NCBI GenBank assembly: GCA_947166165.1
Contig: CAMVDK010000070.1
Coordinates: 1 to 12,612, forward strand
DNA length: 12,612 nt
DNA from: an uncultured Porphyromonadaceae bacterium
GTDB taxonomy: Bacteria; Bacteroidota; Bacteroidia; Bacteroidales; Muribaculaceae
Reading direction: 5' to 3'
Part shown: positions 5,815 to 12,612 of the stretch, piece by piece
How the letters are laid out: every line of letters starts with the position of its first letter
Position numbering within the stretch: position 1 is the first letter of the stretch
The notes under the pieces: model-generated
Told to the model about the DNA's origin: nothing
Seen by the model: only the letters and a program-made list of their open reading frames with translations
The model's database searches: none
Position numbers and translations under genes: made by a program

Positions 5815-7212
5815 CTACAGGACGAGCTGCCTGTTGAATACGATTTTCACCTTCGCTTTGTCGAGCCGGAGCCTGACCACCGCTGGGGCCGAGACCATGG
5901 GTGAGATTTTTGTCACGATGGTGCTGCTCGAGCTGTAGTAGGTGCTGGAGGTGGTGTAGGTGTTCACGTCGACAGGGGTGATGGTGATGTTGATGTCGTC
6001 GTCGGTGGCTACGCCGGCCTGCTTGTTGATGATGTTGAGCACGTAGGCGCGCAGTCCGCTGAAGGTGTAGCACTTGTTGTCGCTGTCGTAGGTGGCATAG
6101 AACGAGTCCTTGTTGTTGGTGAGGCTGTCGCCGGCGATGAACTCGTCCTTTTTCGAAGTCTTGACCATGAGCAGGTGCTTGGGTGGAGCGATGTTGTTGA
6201 GGTTGGCCACCACCTCGGCCGGCAGCGTGAGCGTGACGCTGTTGAGCACCGACAGGTCGCCGTCGCTGTTCTGCCTGAAGCGGTCGATGATGTCTTGGAC
6301 GGGGAATTTGACCTCCACCTCATAGCCTGCCGGGGCCATGACGATGGTCTGTCCGTCGTCGATGGCCTGCTTGAGAGTCGGGTCGACGTCGAGGGTGAAG
6401 ATGTTGTCGCTCAGTGCCTCGGGGCTGGCGGCCATGTAGACGCGCGTCTGGCCTTCGGCGATGGAGTCGGCGCCTTCGAGCGTGGTGGTGTGCTTGCGGT
6501 AGAACACTTTGAGCTCGGTGTTGCTGAAGTTCATCATGCGTCCGCTGCCAAACGAGTTGGTGATGAAGACACCGGGGAAGAACTGGGCGAACTTGGTGGG
6601 CGAGGCGAAGGTCGACGGGTCGCGCTTGAACTCGTTGAAGATTTCGCGCGCCAGCGACACGGGCATGGGCACGTAGGTCTCGAGGTAGGTGGCCGAGCTT
6701 TGGCTGTTCTGCGTGTCGTAGGCCACGGTGGCCGACTGCGGCGAGTAGGGCGCCACGCCCAGCAGGTCGCCCCGGTTGTAGTAGCCCGTGGGGTCGAAGT
6801 CGCTGAACAGCGGCGAGGGCAGCGGCTTGTTCAGGCGGTAGACGCTCAGCTGCATGGGCGTGTTCTCGTCGCCGGTGAAGCCTTTGCTGGGTATGCGGAG
6901 CACGAGCTGGCACGAGTCGATCATGCTTGCCGTCACTCCCATGGTGTCGATCATCGTGGATGGCATGAACTCGGTCACCACCTGCGAGGAGAGCGTGCCG
7001 TAGCCGGTGCTCTTGATCACGCCCAGCAGCTGAGTGGATGTGCGCGACTGCAGCCGGTGGTTGGCCACCGAATGGCCGGTGATGACAAACGAGGAGTCCT
7101 CGATGATGGCGCTGCGGGTGTCGATGAGCGACGAGCCGATGGTGTCGTCGGTGCACGAGGCCAGCGCACCGAGCAGCCACAAGGCCAAGAGCAATTGAGT
7201 GAGTGTTCTCAT
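5815..7212 (-). CDS. DUF4270 family outer-membrane lipoprotein
   Basis: A 465-residue protein with a lipoprotein signal: MRT, a Leu-rich core, and the lipobox LASC with lipidated Cys20. TDD directly follows the cysteine; acidic residues there resemble the signal that sends Bacteroidetes lipoproteins to the cell surface, though that is inference. The body matches my knowledge of the DUF4270 family, a beta-rich domain of unknown function found across Bacteroidetes. Recognisable stretches are the early TGHSVANHRLQSRTSTQLLG region, PSKGFTGDENTPMQLSVYRL in the middle, and a terminal segment of hydrophobic strands. It follows the glycogen-synthase-like gene by 94 bases and is closed by a strong terminator. 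The pairing of these two genes is widespread in the phylum but unexplained. Confidence 0.88.
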   Translation of the reverse strand: MRTLTQLLLALWLLGALASCTDDTIGSSLIDTRSAIIEDSSFVITGHSVANHRLQSRTSTQLLGVIKSTGYGTLSSQVVTEFMPSTMIDTMGVTASMIDSCQLVLRIPSKGFTGDENTPMQLSVYRLNKPLPSPLFSDFDPTGYYNRGDLLGVAPYSPQSATVAYDTQNSQSSATYLETYVPMPVSLAREIFNEFKRDPSTFASPTKFAQFFPGVFITNSFGSGRMMNFSNTELKVFYRKHTTTLEGADSIAEGQTRVYMAASPEALSDNIFTLDVDPTLKQAIDDGQTIVMAPAGYEVEVKFPVQDIIDRFRQNSDGDLSVLNSVTLTLPAEVVANLNNIAPPKHLLMVKTSKKDEFIAGDSLTNNKDSFYATYDSDNKCYTFSGLRAYVLNIINKQAGVATDDDINITITPVDVNTYTTSSTYYSSSSTIVTKISPMVSAPAVVRLRLDKAKVKIVFNRQLVL

Positions 7213-7306
7213 TGATGGTGTGTCAAGTGAGTTAACAATGAGTGGGGCGGGGGAGTGCCTGGGGCCGCGTGTGTGCGGTCAGTGCGCTCCGCCGGCAACA
7301 CGGTTG

Positions 7307-8116
7307 TCAGCCCAGCGACTCATAGAAGTCGCCATAGCGCTTGGCGCTGTTGTCGGCTTCGTCGTAGGGCAGGAAGGGCAGTCCGGAAGCCTGGACAAGC
7401 TCGAGCACCTCGGGCTTGACGGCTGGCGAGCACTGCACGATGGCGTCGCTGTGGGCGAGGGCAAGCCGGGTGAGCGCGACGTAGTCGACCGTCTTGCCGT
7501 CGATGCCCTGGACCATCTCGGGCGAGATGCCGTCCTGGAGCAGCTTGTTGGCCATCTGGTCGCTAAGCGGCTCGGCGAAGTCGTCGTCGAAGAGCGCGTA
7601 CACAATCTTCGCGTCGCGGAACGACGGGTCCTCGGCATAGAGGTCGCGCATATAGAGCGGAGCAAGAGCGGTGATCCAGCCGCTGCACTGGATGATGTCG
7701 GGGTTCCAGCGCAGTTTGCGCACCGTTTCAATCACGCCGCGCACGTAGAAGATGCTGCGCTCGTCGTTGTCGTCGGGATGGCTCACCGTCTCCAGCTGGT
7801 CGGTGAGCGCGTCGGTGAAGTAGTCGTCGTTGTAGATGAAGTACACCGGCATGCGTGCGGGCTGCAGCGTGGCGGCTTTGATCATGAGCGGGTGGTCGCT
7901 GTCGTTGATGATGATGTTCATGCCCGAGAGCCGGATTGTGGGGTGGATCTGGTTGCGGCGCTCGTTGATCATCCCATACAGGGGGATGAACGTGCGCACC
8001 TCGGCCCCGCGCTCCATGATGCCCTGAGGCAACTGGCTGCAAAGCAGCGACATCGGCGATTCGGGGAGATAAGGATATATCTCCTGCGAAACGAATAGTA
8101 CTTTTTTAAGCTCCAT
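7307..8116 (-). CDS. Short glycogen/starch-synthase-like protein, GT5 N-terminal domain only
   Basis: A 269-residue soluble protein resembling the N-terminal Rossmann half of GT5 glycogen synthases. It starts KKVLFVSQEIYPY, and later has FIPLYG (44-49), FYVRGVIETVRKLRWNPDIIQCSGW (about 123-147) and LAPLY. The C-terminal GT-B half of a full enzyme (about 470-550 residues) is missing. The ADP-glucose-binding KxGGL motif is replaced by PESPMS (18-23), and the usual HCHDWHTAL reads QCSGWITAL. It is therefore unlikely to make glycogen. The C-terminal LPFLPYDEA...FYESL is typical of the short Bacteroidales relatives. The start at 8116 is chosen because a -7 box lies 31 bases upstream; a longer frame to 8200 would include that promoter. 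It is transcribed with the DUF4270 gene. Confidence 0.85.
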   Translation of the reverse strand: MELKKVLFVSQEIYPYLPESPMSLLCSQLPQGIMERGAEVRTFIPLYGMINERRNQIHPTIRLSGMNIIINDSDHPLMIKAATLQPARMPVYFIYNDDYFTDALTDQLETVSHPDDNDERSIFYVRGVIETVRKLRWNPDIIQCSGWITALAPLYMRDLYAEDPSFRDAKIVYALFDDDFAEPLSDQMANKLLQDGISPEMVQGIDGKTVDYVALTRLALAHSDAIVQCSPAVKPEVLELVQASGLPFLPYDEADNSAKRYGDFYESLG

Positions 8117-8146
8117 CGTAATTGGTTTTCTCTGTATAGTATCATG

Positions 8147-8154
8147 CAAAGGTA
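8147..8154 (-). promoter_or_regulatory. -7 box of the glycogen-synthase-like/DUF4270 unit
   Basis: TACCTTTG on the minus strand (8154-8147) matches TAnnTTTG. No TTTG is found at the -33 spacing, where the sequence is GCGG, so either the -33 contact is weak or an activator is needed. Predicted leader is about 27 bases before the ATG at 8116. Confidence 0.6.
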
Positions 8155-8455
8155 CAAAAAAAATGGCATATAGCCGCCGCTGCCGGTCGCTCGTGGCCAA
8201 TTTTTAAGTAAATACGGAGGGGTTTTAACATCTGGTAATTCTTTTCGGCCGCCAGAGGCACCGGTGCTGACGGCACGGCGCAGGAAGCCGAAACTGGTGT
8301 GCGCGCAATGGGCGGGAGCGGGGCATCGGCGAGGCTCGGGGCAGGTGGCGGCAAGCCGGCCGCAGGCGGCGAGTGCCGGCTTCGGTGGTTTGTCGGTGTT
8401 TTTCGCGGATTTATCGTTTTGCTTTTTTGATTGGTCTTTAACTGGCATTTTGGCG
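8155..8455. other. Divergent intergenic stretch with no supported gene
   Basis: About 300 bases of mostly GC-rich sequence separate the minus-strand -7 box from the plus-strand promoter. Open frames here have low-complexity Arg/Ala/Pro content and overlap both promoters, so none is accepted. Visible structure is a 10-base palindrome GCACCGGTGC (8258-8267) and an 8-bp inverted repeat AAGCCGGC/GCCGGCTT (8353-8360 and 8375-8382). Either could be a regulator site; no regulator can be named. Confidence 0.5.
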
Positions 8456-8487
8456 CTTGCACAGCCCGTTTTTTTGGCCTAATTTTG
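8456..8487 (+). promoter_or_regulatory. Bacteroidales-type promoter of the Spy-like gene
   Basis: CTTG (8456-8459, one mismatch to TTTG) is followed after 20 bases by TAATTTTG (8480-8487), matching TAnnTTTG. Transcription should start near 8491, giving a leader of about 75 bases, longer than for the neighbouring promoters. Confidence 0.65.
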
Positions 8488-8491
8488 CAGC

Positions 8492-8562
8492 GTGGTTCAG
8501 TACTGACATCATAGAACCACATGGAGAAAACTAACTTTTTTATTCACATTGTTAAATTTTAA
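8492..8562 (+). promoter_or_regulatory. Structured leader with stem-loop and possible 13-codon upstream ORF
   Basis: GTGGTTC (8492-8498) pairs perfectly with GAACCAC (8514-8520), making a 7-bp stem with a 15-base loop right at the predicted 5' end of the mRNA. Immediately after it, ATG at 8521 opens a frame encoding MEKTNFFIHIVKF with TAA at 8560-8562, four bases before the ATG of the Spy-like gene and in a different frame. The region between is AT-rich, as is common before Bacteroidales start codons. The small ORF may be translated or may be chance. Confidence 0.4.
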
Positions 8563-8566
8563 GACA

Positions 8567-9070
8567 ATGAAAAAGACATTAATGATGATGCTCGTTGCCC
8601 TAGTGGCAGCGTTTGCGATGCAAGCCCAGGACCAGCCCCGCCATCACGGGCGCCATGGTCACGACATGAACCCCGAAAAGGCCATCGAGATGCGCGTCGA
8701 GCGGCTCGACAAGGAACTCGGACTCACGCCCGAGCAGAAGACGGCCATCACCGCCATCTTCACCCGTCAGGCCGAACAGATGAAGGCCAAGCGCGAGCAG
8801 ATGAGCCAGAACGGCGAGCGCCCCAGCCGCGAGCAGGTGCGCGCCCAGGCCCAGCAGCTCGACGCCGAGGTCGAGGCCGTGCTCACCGCCGAGCAGAAGG
8901 CCAAGTATGCCACCCTCAAGCAGCAGCACGAGCAGCGTGGCCACAAGGACGACCGCAAGGGTGCGCCCAAGGGCAAGGACGGCTGCAAGGGCGGCTGCTG
9001 CAAGCAGGGCGAGAAACAAGGCTGCGAGAAGCAGGCCTGCACCGAGGCTGAGCCGAAGAAGGTGGACTGA
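8567..9070 (+). CDS. Spy/CpxP-like periplasmic protein (DUF4890-like) with His- and Cys-rich ends
   Basis: A 167-residue exported protein. The signal peptide MKKTLMMMLVALVAAFAMQA is followed by a mature chain starting near Gln21. The body is helical and charged. It carries two LTxEQ motifs, LGLTPEQKTAI (51-61) and LTAEQKAKYATL (106-117), the mark of Spy/CpxP proteins, which act as ATP-independent chaperones or envelope-stress sensors in enterobacteria. Two regions are unusual: a His-rich start (RHHGRHGHD, 25-33) and a Lys/Gly/Cys-rich tail (129-167) with cysteines at 140, 144, 145, 153 and 158. These could bind metal, but that is inference. The ATG at 8567 is chosen because it begins the signal peptide; TTG at 8549 is unlikely. 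It is a single-gene unit ended by the hairpin at 9135-9170. Confidence 0.82.
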   Translation: MKKTLMMMLVALVAAFAMQAQDQPRHHGRHGHDMNPEKAIEMRVERLDKELGLTPEQKTAITAIFTRQAEQMKAKREQMSQNGERPSREQVRAQAQQLDAEVEAVLTAEQKAKYATLKQQHEQRGHKDDRKGAPKGKDGCKGGCCKQGEKQGCEKQACTEAEPKKVD

Positions 9071-9134
9071 TTCGCCCGATAAGGTAACTACGAACACGCA
9101 CACGGTTTGATCATAACCTGTTGTTTGTTTGATG

Positions 9135-9170
9135 AGGCAGGGGGATGCATGAGTTGCGTCTCCCTGCTTT
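9135..9170 (+). terminator. Terminator after the Spy-like gene
   Basis: GCAGGGGGATGC (9137-9148) pairs with GCGTCTCCCTGC (9156-9167) over 12 positions with two G-T wobbles; the loop is ATGAGTT and three T residues follow. It lies about 65 bases past the stop codon. The T run is short, so termination may be incomplete. Confidence 0.6.
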
Positions 9171-9188
9171 GCGCTATATCCTGGAGCC

Positions 9189-9211
9189 CCTTGAGGCATT
9201 GGCGCTCAAGG
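9189..9211. repeat. Short hairpin at the left edge of the fold-back element
   Basis: CCTTGAG (9189-9195) and CTCAAGG (9205-9211) are exact complements around a nine-base loop. The right arm shares three bases with the outer arm of the larger inverted repeat starting at 9209, so the two structures compete. Confidence 0.55.
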
Positions 9212-9418
9212 TGGGTTCTATATCCAATCAAACAACTATAAACAACCGCCAAACAACCATAACAACATCATTCATAAAAAGTTGTTCAAGTTGTTGCCTT
9301 GTTGTTGCTTGTTGTTTGATATTCGAACAGTAGCCCGCTGCTGCCTGGCGCAGCTTGAACCAAAACCTGTTCAGGAATCAAAGCCCAATTCGGCTCAAGC
9401 AATTTATAGAACCCACCT
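9209..9418. repeat. Nested fold-back element with phased AACAAC/GTTGTT blocks
   Basis: The outer arms are a perfect 14-bp inverted repeat, AGGTGGGTTCTATA (9209-9222) and TATAGAACCCACCT (9405-9418). Inside is a second fully concentric palindrome. ATCAAACAAC (9227-9236) pairs with GTTGTTTGAT (9311-9320). AACAAC blocks at 9241, 9252 and 9261 pair with GTTGTT at 9301, 9290 and 9281. All pairs share the same centre, and the blocks are spaced 10, 11 and 9 bases on both arms. The internal bubbles of 4, 5 and 3 bases are unpaired. An 84-base segment lies between the inner right arm and the outer right arm, with its own partial hairpin (GCTTGAACC / GGCTCAAGC). No ORF is supported. It sits between the Spy-like terminator and the DedA promoter. 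Confidence 0.8.
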
Positions 9419-9438
9419 CAAAAAACAGGCGGCAAGGC

Positions 9439-9469
9439 TTTGCCCATTGTGCATTAATTGCTAATTTTG
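9439..9469 (+). promoter_or_regulatory. Bacteroidales-type promoter of the DedA-family gene
   Basis: A perfect TTTG (9439-9442), 19 bases, then TAATTTTG (9462-9469), the best consensus match in the window. Transcription should begin near 9473, so the ATG at 9482 would have a leader of only about ten bases. This decides the start: the upstream in-frame start near 9458 would lie inside the promoter. Confidence 0.75.
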
Positions 9470-9481
9470 CGCCCTGAAAAC

Positions 9482-9949
9482 ATGGACGCCTTTATCGAAT
9501 TCTTTCTCCAGTGGGGCTATGTGGGCCTTTTTGTGGGCTCGTTCATTGCCGGCAGTGTGGTGCCGCTCAGCAGCGAGGCCATTGTGGTGGCCTGTGTGGC
9601 ACCGCCGCTCCAGCTCAACTCGTGGTGGTGCCTGCTGGCCGCCACGCTGGGCAATGTGGCCGGGGGCAGCACTTGCTACTGGCTCGGCACGCTCGGCAAC
9701 CTGGAGTGGATCGAGCGATATGCTCATGTGAAGAAGGAGAAACTCGACCGGGCCGAGCGTTTCATACAAGGCCGGGGCGCGTGGATGGGCTTTTTCGCAT
9801 TCATACCATTGCTGGGCACCGCCATCACCGTGGCCCTGGGCTACATGCGTGCCAACTGGCCCATCGTGCTGCTATCGATGACCATCGGCAAGGCCTTGCG
9901 CTATGCCGCACTGATTTGGGGCACGCTCGGCGTGGTGCACCTGTTCTGA
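9482..9949 (+). CDS. DedA/SNARE-associated family inner-membrane protein, YqaA type
   Basis: A 155-residue integral membrane protein with about four hydrophobic segments (roughly 8-22, 30-43, 48-70, 102-122 and 127-150, some re-entrant). Family features are VGSFIAGSVVPLSSEAIVVA (18-37) with Glu32, ATLGNVAGGSTCYWLG (54-69), and FIPLLGTAITVALGYMR (107-123). DedA relatives act as lipid scramblases or transporters, notably of undecaprenyl phosphate or phosphatidylethanolamine, and affect envelope homeostasis. The short YqaA branch has no proven substrate. The gene stands alone, converging on asnS, with no near-consensus ribosome binding site and a very short leader. Confidence 0.88.
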   Translation: MDAFIEFFLQWGYVGLFVGSFIAGSVVPLSSEAIVVACVAPPLQLNSWWCLLAATLGNVAGGSTCYWLGTLGNLEWIERYAHVKKEKLDRAERFIQGRGAWMGFFAFIPLLGTAITVALGYMRANWPIVLLSMTIGKALRYAALIWGTLGVVHLF

Positions 9950-10002
9950 CCGCCGCCAGCCGGCCGGATCGTCAGAGGCCTCGCCGCAAACCACGACTGA
10001 CG

Positions 10003-10063
10003 AAAAAGGCCGCGCATTCGCTGCCATCTCCCTTTCCGGGACGAGGGGTGCGAATGCGCGGCC
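10003..10063 (-). terminator. Intrinsic terminator of the asnS unit between converging genes
   Basis: GGCCGCGCATTCG (10008-10020) and CGAATGCGCGGCC (10051-10063) are perfect 13-bp complements; the 30-base loop has a further CTCCC/GGGG pairing. On the minus strand the stem is followed by TTTTT (10007-10003). It terminates asnS; on the plus strand no T run follows, so the DedA transcript may only be stabilised or weakly ended here. Confidence 0.88.
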
Positions 10064-10085
10064 GCTGTGTGGCGGTGGGTGGCTC

Positions 10086-11528
10086 TCAGAACTCGCAGTT
10101 GTTCGGTGTGCGCGGGAAGGGAATCACGTCGCGGATGTTGGCCATGCCGGTCACGAACAGAATCAGGCGCTCGAAGCCCAATCCGAATCCCGCGTGGGGG
10201 CATGTGCCATACTTGCGCGTGTCGAGATACCACCACATGTCCTTCATCGGAATGCCGCGGCTCTCAATCTCGTTGAGCAGCTTGTCGTAGTTCTCCTCGC
10301 GCACCGAGCCGCCGATGATTTCGCCGATTTGCGGAAACAGCACGTCGGTGCCCTGCATGGTGGGCTCGGGAGCCACCGTGCCGTGGTAGCCCTTCGAGCC
10401 GCCATCGGCCGTGGGCTCGTTCTGCTTCATGTAGAAGGCCTTGATCTTGCTCGGGTAGTCGGTCATGATCACCGGTTTCTTGAAGTGCTGTTCCACCAGG
10501 TAGCGCTCGTGCTCGGAGGCCAGGTCGTCGCCCCAGTTGCAGGGGAACTCGAATTTCACGCCCTTGGCGATGGCCTCTTGCAGAATCTTGATGCCCTCGG
10601 TGTAGGGCAGGCGGACAAAGGTCTCCTTGAGCACGCCCTGCAGGCGCTCGAGCAGCGTGTTGTCGATCATCTTGTTCAGAAACTCCAGGTCGTCGCCGCA
10701 GTGTTCGAGTGCCCAGCGCACGCAGTACTTGATGAAATCCTCCTCGAGGTCCATCAGCCCCTCCTGCTCGAGGAAAGCCACTTCGGGCTCCACCATCCAG
10801 AATTCGGCCAGGTGCCGCGGAGTGTTGCTGTTTTCGGCGCGGAAGGTGGGGCCGAACGTGTAGATGGCTCCCAGTGCCGTGGCGCCGAGCTCGCCCTCGA
10901 GCTGTCCGCTCACCGTGAGCGACGTCTGCTGGCCGAAGAAGTCGTCGTCATACTTGATGCGGCCCTCGTCGTCCTTCTTCAGGTCGTAGAGGTTCTTGGT
11001 CGTCACCTGGAACATGTTGCCGGCACCCTCGCAGTCGCTAGCTGTAATGAGCGGGGTGTGGAAGTAGAAGAAACCGTGCTCGTGGAAGTAGGTATGGATG
11101 GCCATGGCCATGTTGTGGCGGATGCGCATCACGGCACCGAAGGTGTTGGTGCGCAGGCGCATGTGGGCGTGCTTGCGCATGTATTCGAACGTCTGGCCCT
11201 TCTTCTGCATCGGGTAGTCGCTCGGGCACAGGCCGTAGATTTCGATGCGCTCGCACTGAATCTCCACGCTCTGCCCCTGTCCCTGGCTTTCCACCAGCTG
11301 ACCCTCCACGCACAGGCACGAGCCTGTGGTGATGTCCTTGAGCGTTTCGGGGTCGATTTTCTCGGTGTTGACCACAATCTGGATGTTCTTGATGGTGGAG
11401 CCGTCGTTCAGGGCGATGAACTGCACCTGTTTGTTGCCTCGGCGCGTGCGCACCCAGCCTTTCACGCATAGCTGCTGCCCCACCAGCTCGGGGCTGGCGA
11501 AGATGTGGGCTATCTTAGTTTGTGTCAT
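10086..11528 (-). CDS. asnS: Asparaginyl-tRNA synthetase
   Basis: A 480-residue class IIb aminoacyl-tRNA synthetase that joins asparagine to tRNA-Asn in the cytoplasm. The N-terminal OB-fold anticodon-binding domain (about 15-100) includes VKGWVRTRRGNKQVQFIALN. The catalytic domain has motif 1 around FFYFHTPLITASDCEGAGNMF (153-173), motif 2 FGPTFRAENSNTPRHLAEFW with Arg230, and motif 3 GFGLGFERLILFV with Arg454. A segment rich in Gly, Ser and Pro (about 370-394) makes this region some 15 residues longer than in the E. coli type enzyme; this may be usual in Bacteroidetes. The start at 11528 (MTQTKIAHIF) is preferred over 11579 because the extra residues are low-complexity. It lies 86 bases after the pseudouridine synthase with no visible promoter, so cotranscription is likely. 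Confidence 0.97.
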   Translation of the reverse strand: MTQTKIAHIFASPELVGQQLCVKGWVRTRRGNKQVQFIALNDGSTIKNIQIVVNTEKIDPETLKDITTGSCLCVEGQLVESQGQGQSVEIQCERIEIYGLCPSDYPMQKKGQTFEYMRKHAHMRLRTNTFGAVMRIRHNMAMAIHTYFHEHGFFYFHTPLITASDCEGAGNMFQVTTKNLYDLKKDDEGRIKYDDDFFGQQTSLTVSGQLEGELGATALGAIYTFGPTFRAENSNTPRHLAEFWMVEPEVAFLEQEGLMDLEEDFIKYCVRWALEHCGDDLEFLNKMIDNTLLERLQGVLKETFVRLPYTEGIKILQEAIAKGVKFEFPCNWGDDLASEHERYLVEQHFKKPVIMTDYPSKIKAFYMKQNEPTADGGSKGYHGTVAPEPTMQGTDVLFPQIGEIIGGSVREENYDKLLNEIESRGIPMKDMWWYLDTRKYGTCPHAGFGLGFERLILFVTGMANIRDVIPFPRTPNNCEF

Positions 11529-11614
11529 GTCTTGTGTCTTATCGGTTGTGGGGGAGCTGGCGTGGCGATGTGCGGGCACCTCACGGAACTCCCGTGTTGT
11601 GATGTGTAAAGTGA

Positions 11615-12612
<998 letters not shown>

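Noticed and set aside
6175..7215. 346-codon plus-strand open frame opposite the DUF4270 gene
   Set aside because: Antisense shadow of a lipoprotein with a clear signal sequence; its own residues are low-complexity.
8117..8200. N-terminal extension of the glycogen-synthase-like protein
   Set aside because: The -7 box at 8147-8154 lies inside it, and family similarity starts at the ATG at 8116.
8142..8522. Minus-strand ORFs in the divergent intergenic region
   Set aside because: Arg/Pro/Ala-rich, overlap the promoters of both flanking genes and contain no domain or signal peptide.
9145..9464. Small plus-strand ORFs across the fold-back element
   Set aside because: Their residues simply translate the AACAAC/GTTGTT blocks and terminator; composition is not protein-like and no promoter precedes them.
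10194..11471. Long plus-strand open frame of 425 codons opposite asnS
   Set aside because: It lies entirely antisense to a clear asparaginyl-tRNA synthetase, and its Val/Leu/His-rich composition is what GC-rich codon use produces on the opposite strand.

Overview
The window looks like a chromosomal segment from a moderately GC-rich member of the order Bacteroidales, near the Muribaculaceae, Prevotellaceae or Barnesiella groups. I infer this from the TAnnTTTG-type -7 boxes (some with a TTTG-like -33 box about 19-20 bases upstream), the absence of clear Shine-Dalgarno sequences, a DUF4270 lipoprotein paired with a short glycogen-synthase-like protein, a PASTA protein coupled to rluD, and a small protein ending in a type IX-like sorting domain. 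I see no rRNA, tRNA, CRISPR array, phage gene or transposase. Most genes are housekeeping or lineage-core genes, and the unusual material is mainly between them.

Layout. Bases 1-39 hold the last codons of a plus-strand gene, followed by a hairpin. Bases 75-899 are non-coding and contain several inverted repeats plus an array of about eight ~49-bp units (about 475-880), each centred on a 20-base palindrome. A long minus-strand block follows, listed here in transcription order. It has a short glycogen/starch-synthase-like protein (8116-7307) and a DUF4270 lipoprotein (7212-5815), then a strong terminator. Next are a HAD-family hydrolase (5740-5099), a PASTA membrane protein (4935-4243) overlapping rluD (4246-3155) by four bases, and a small secreted protein (3043-2708). 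The block ends with a branched-chain aminotransferase, ilvE (2645-1614), and an HD-domain protein (1478-900).

On the plus strand are a Spy/CpxP-like periplasmic protein (8567-9070), whose leader carries a stem-loop and a possible 13-codon upstream ORF, and a DedA/YqaA-type membrane protein (9482-9949). Between them lies a complex fold-back element with phased AACAAC/GTTGTT blocks. At the right end are asnS (11528-10086) and an RsuA/RluB-type pseudouridine synthase. The N-terminus of the latter is a 36-bp tandem repeat that runs off the window.

Gene cooperation. The visible links are local. PASTA and rluD are translationally coupled. The glycogen-synthase-like and DUF4270 genes form a transcription unit ending at the 5752-5782 terminator. 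The pseudouridine synthase and asnS, both translation genes, probably form a unit ending at the 10003-10063 terminator. I found no convincing new multi-gene defence or metabolic system. The best candidates for undescribed biology are the palindromic repeat array, the phased fold-back element, the structured leader and metal-ligand-rich ends of the Spy-like protein, the degenerate glycogen-synthase-like protein, and the repeat-bearing tail of the pseudouridine synthase.
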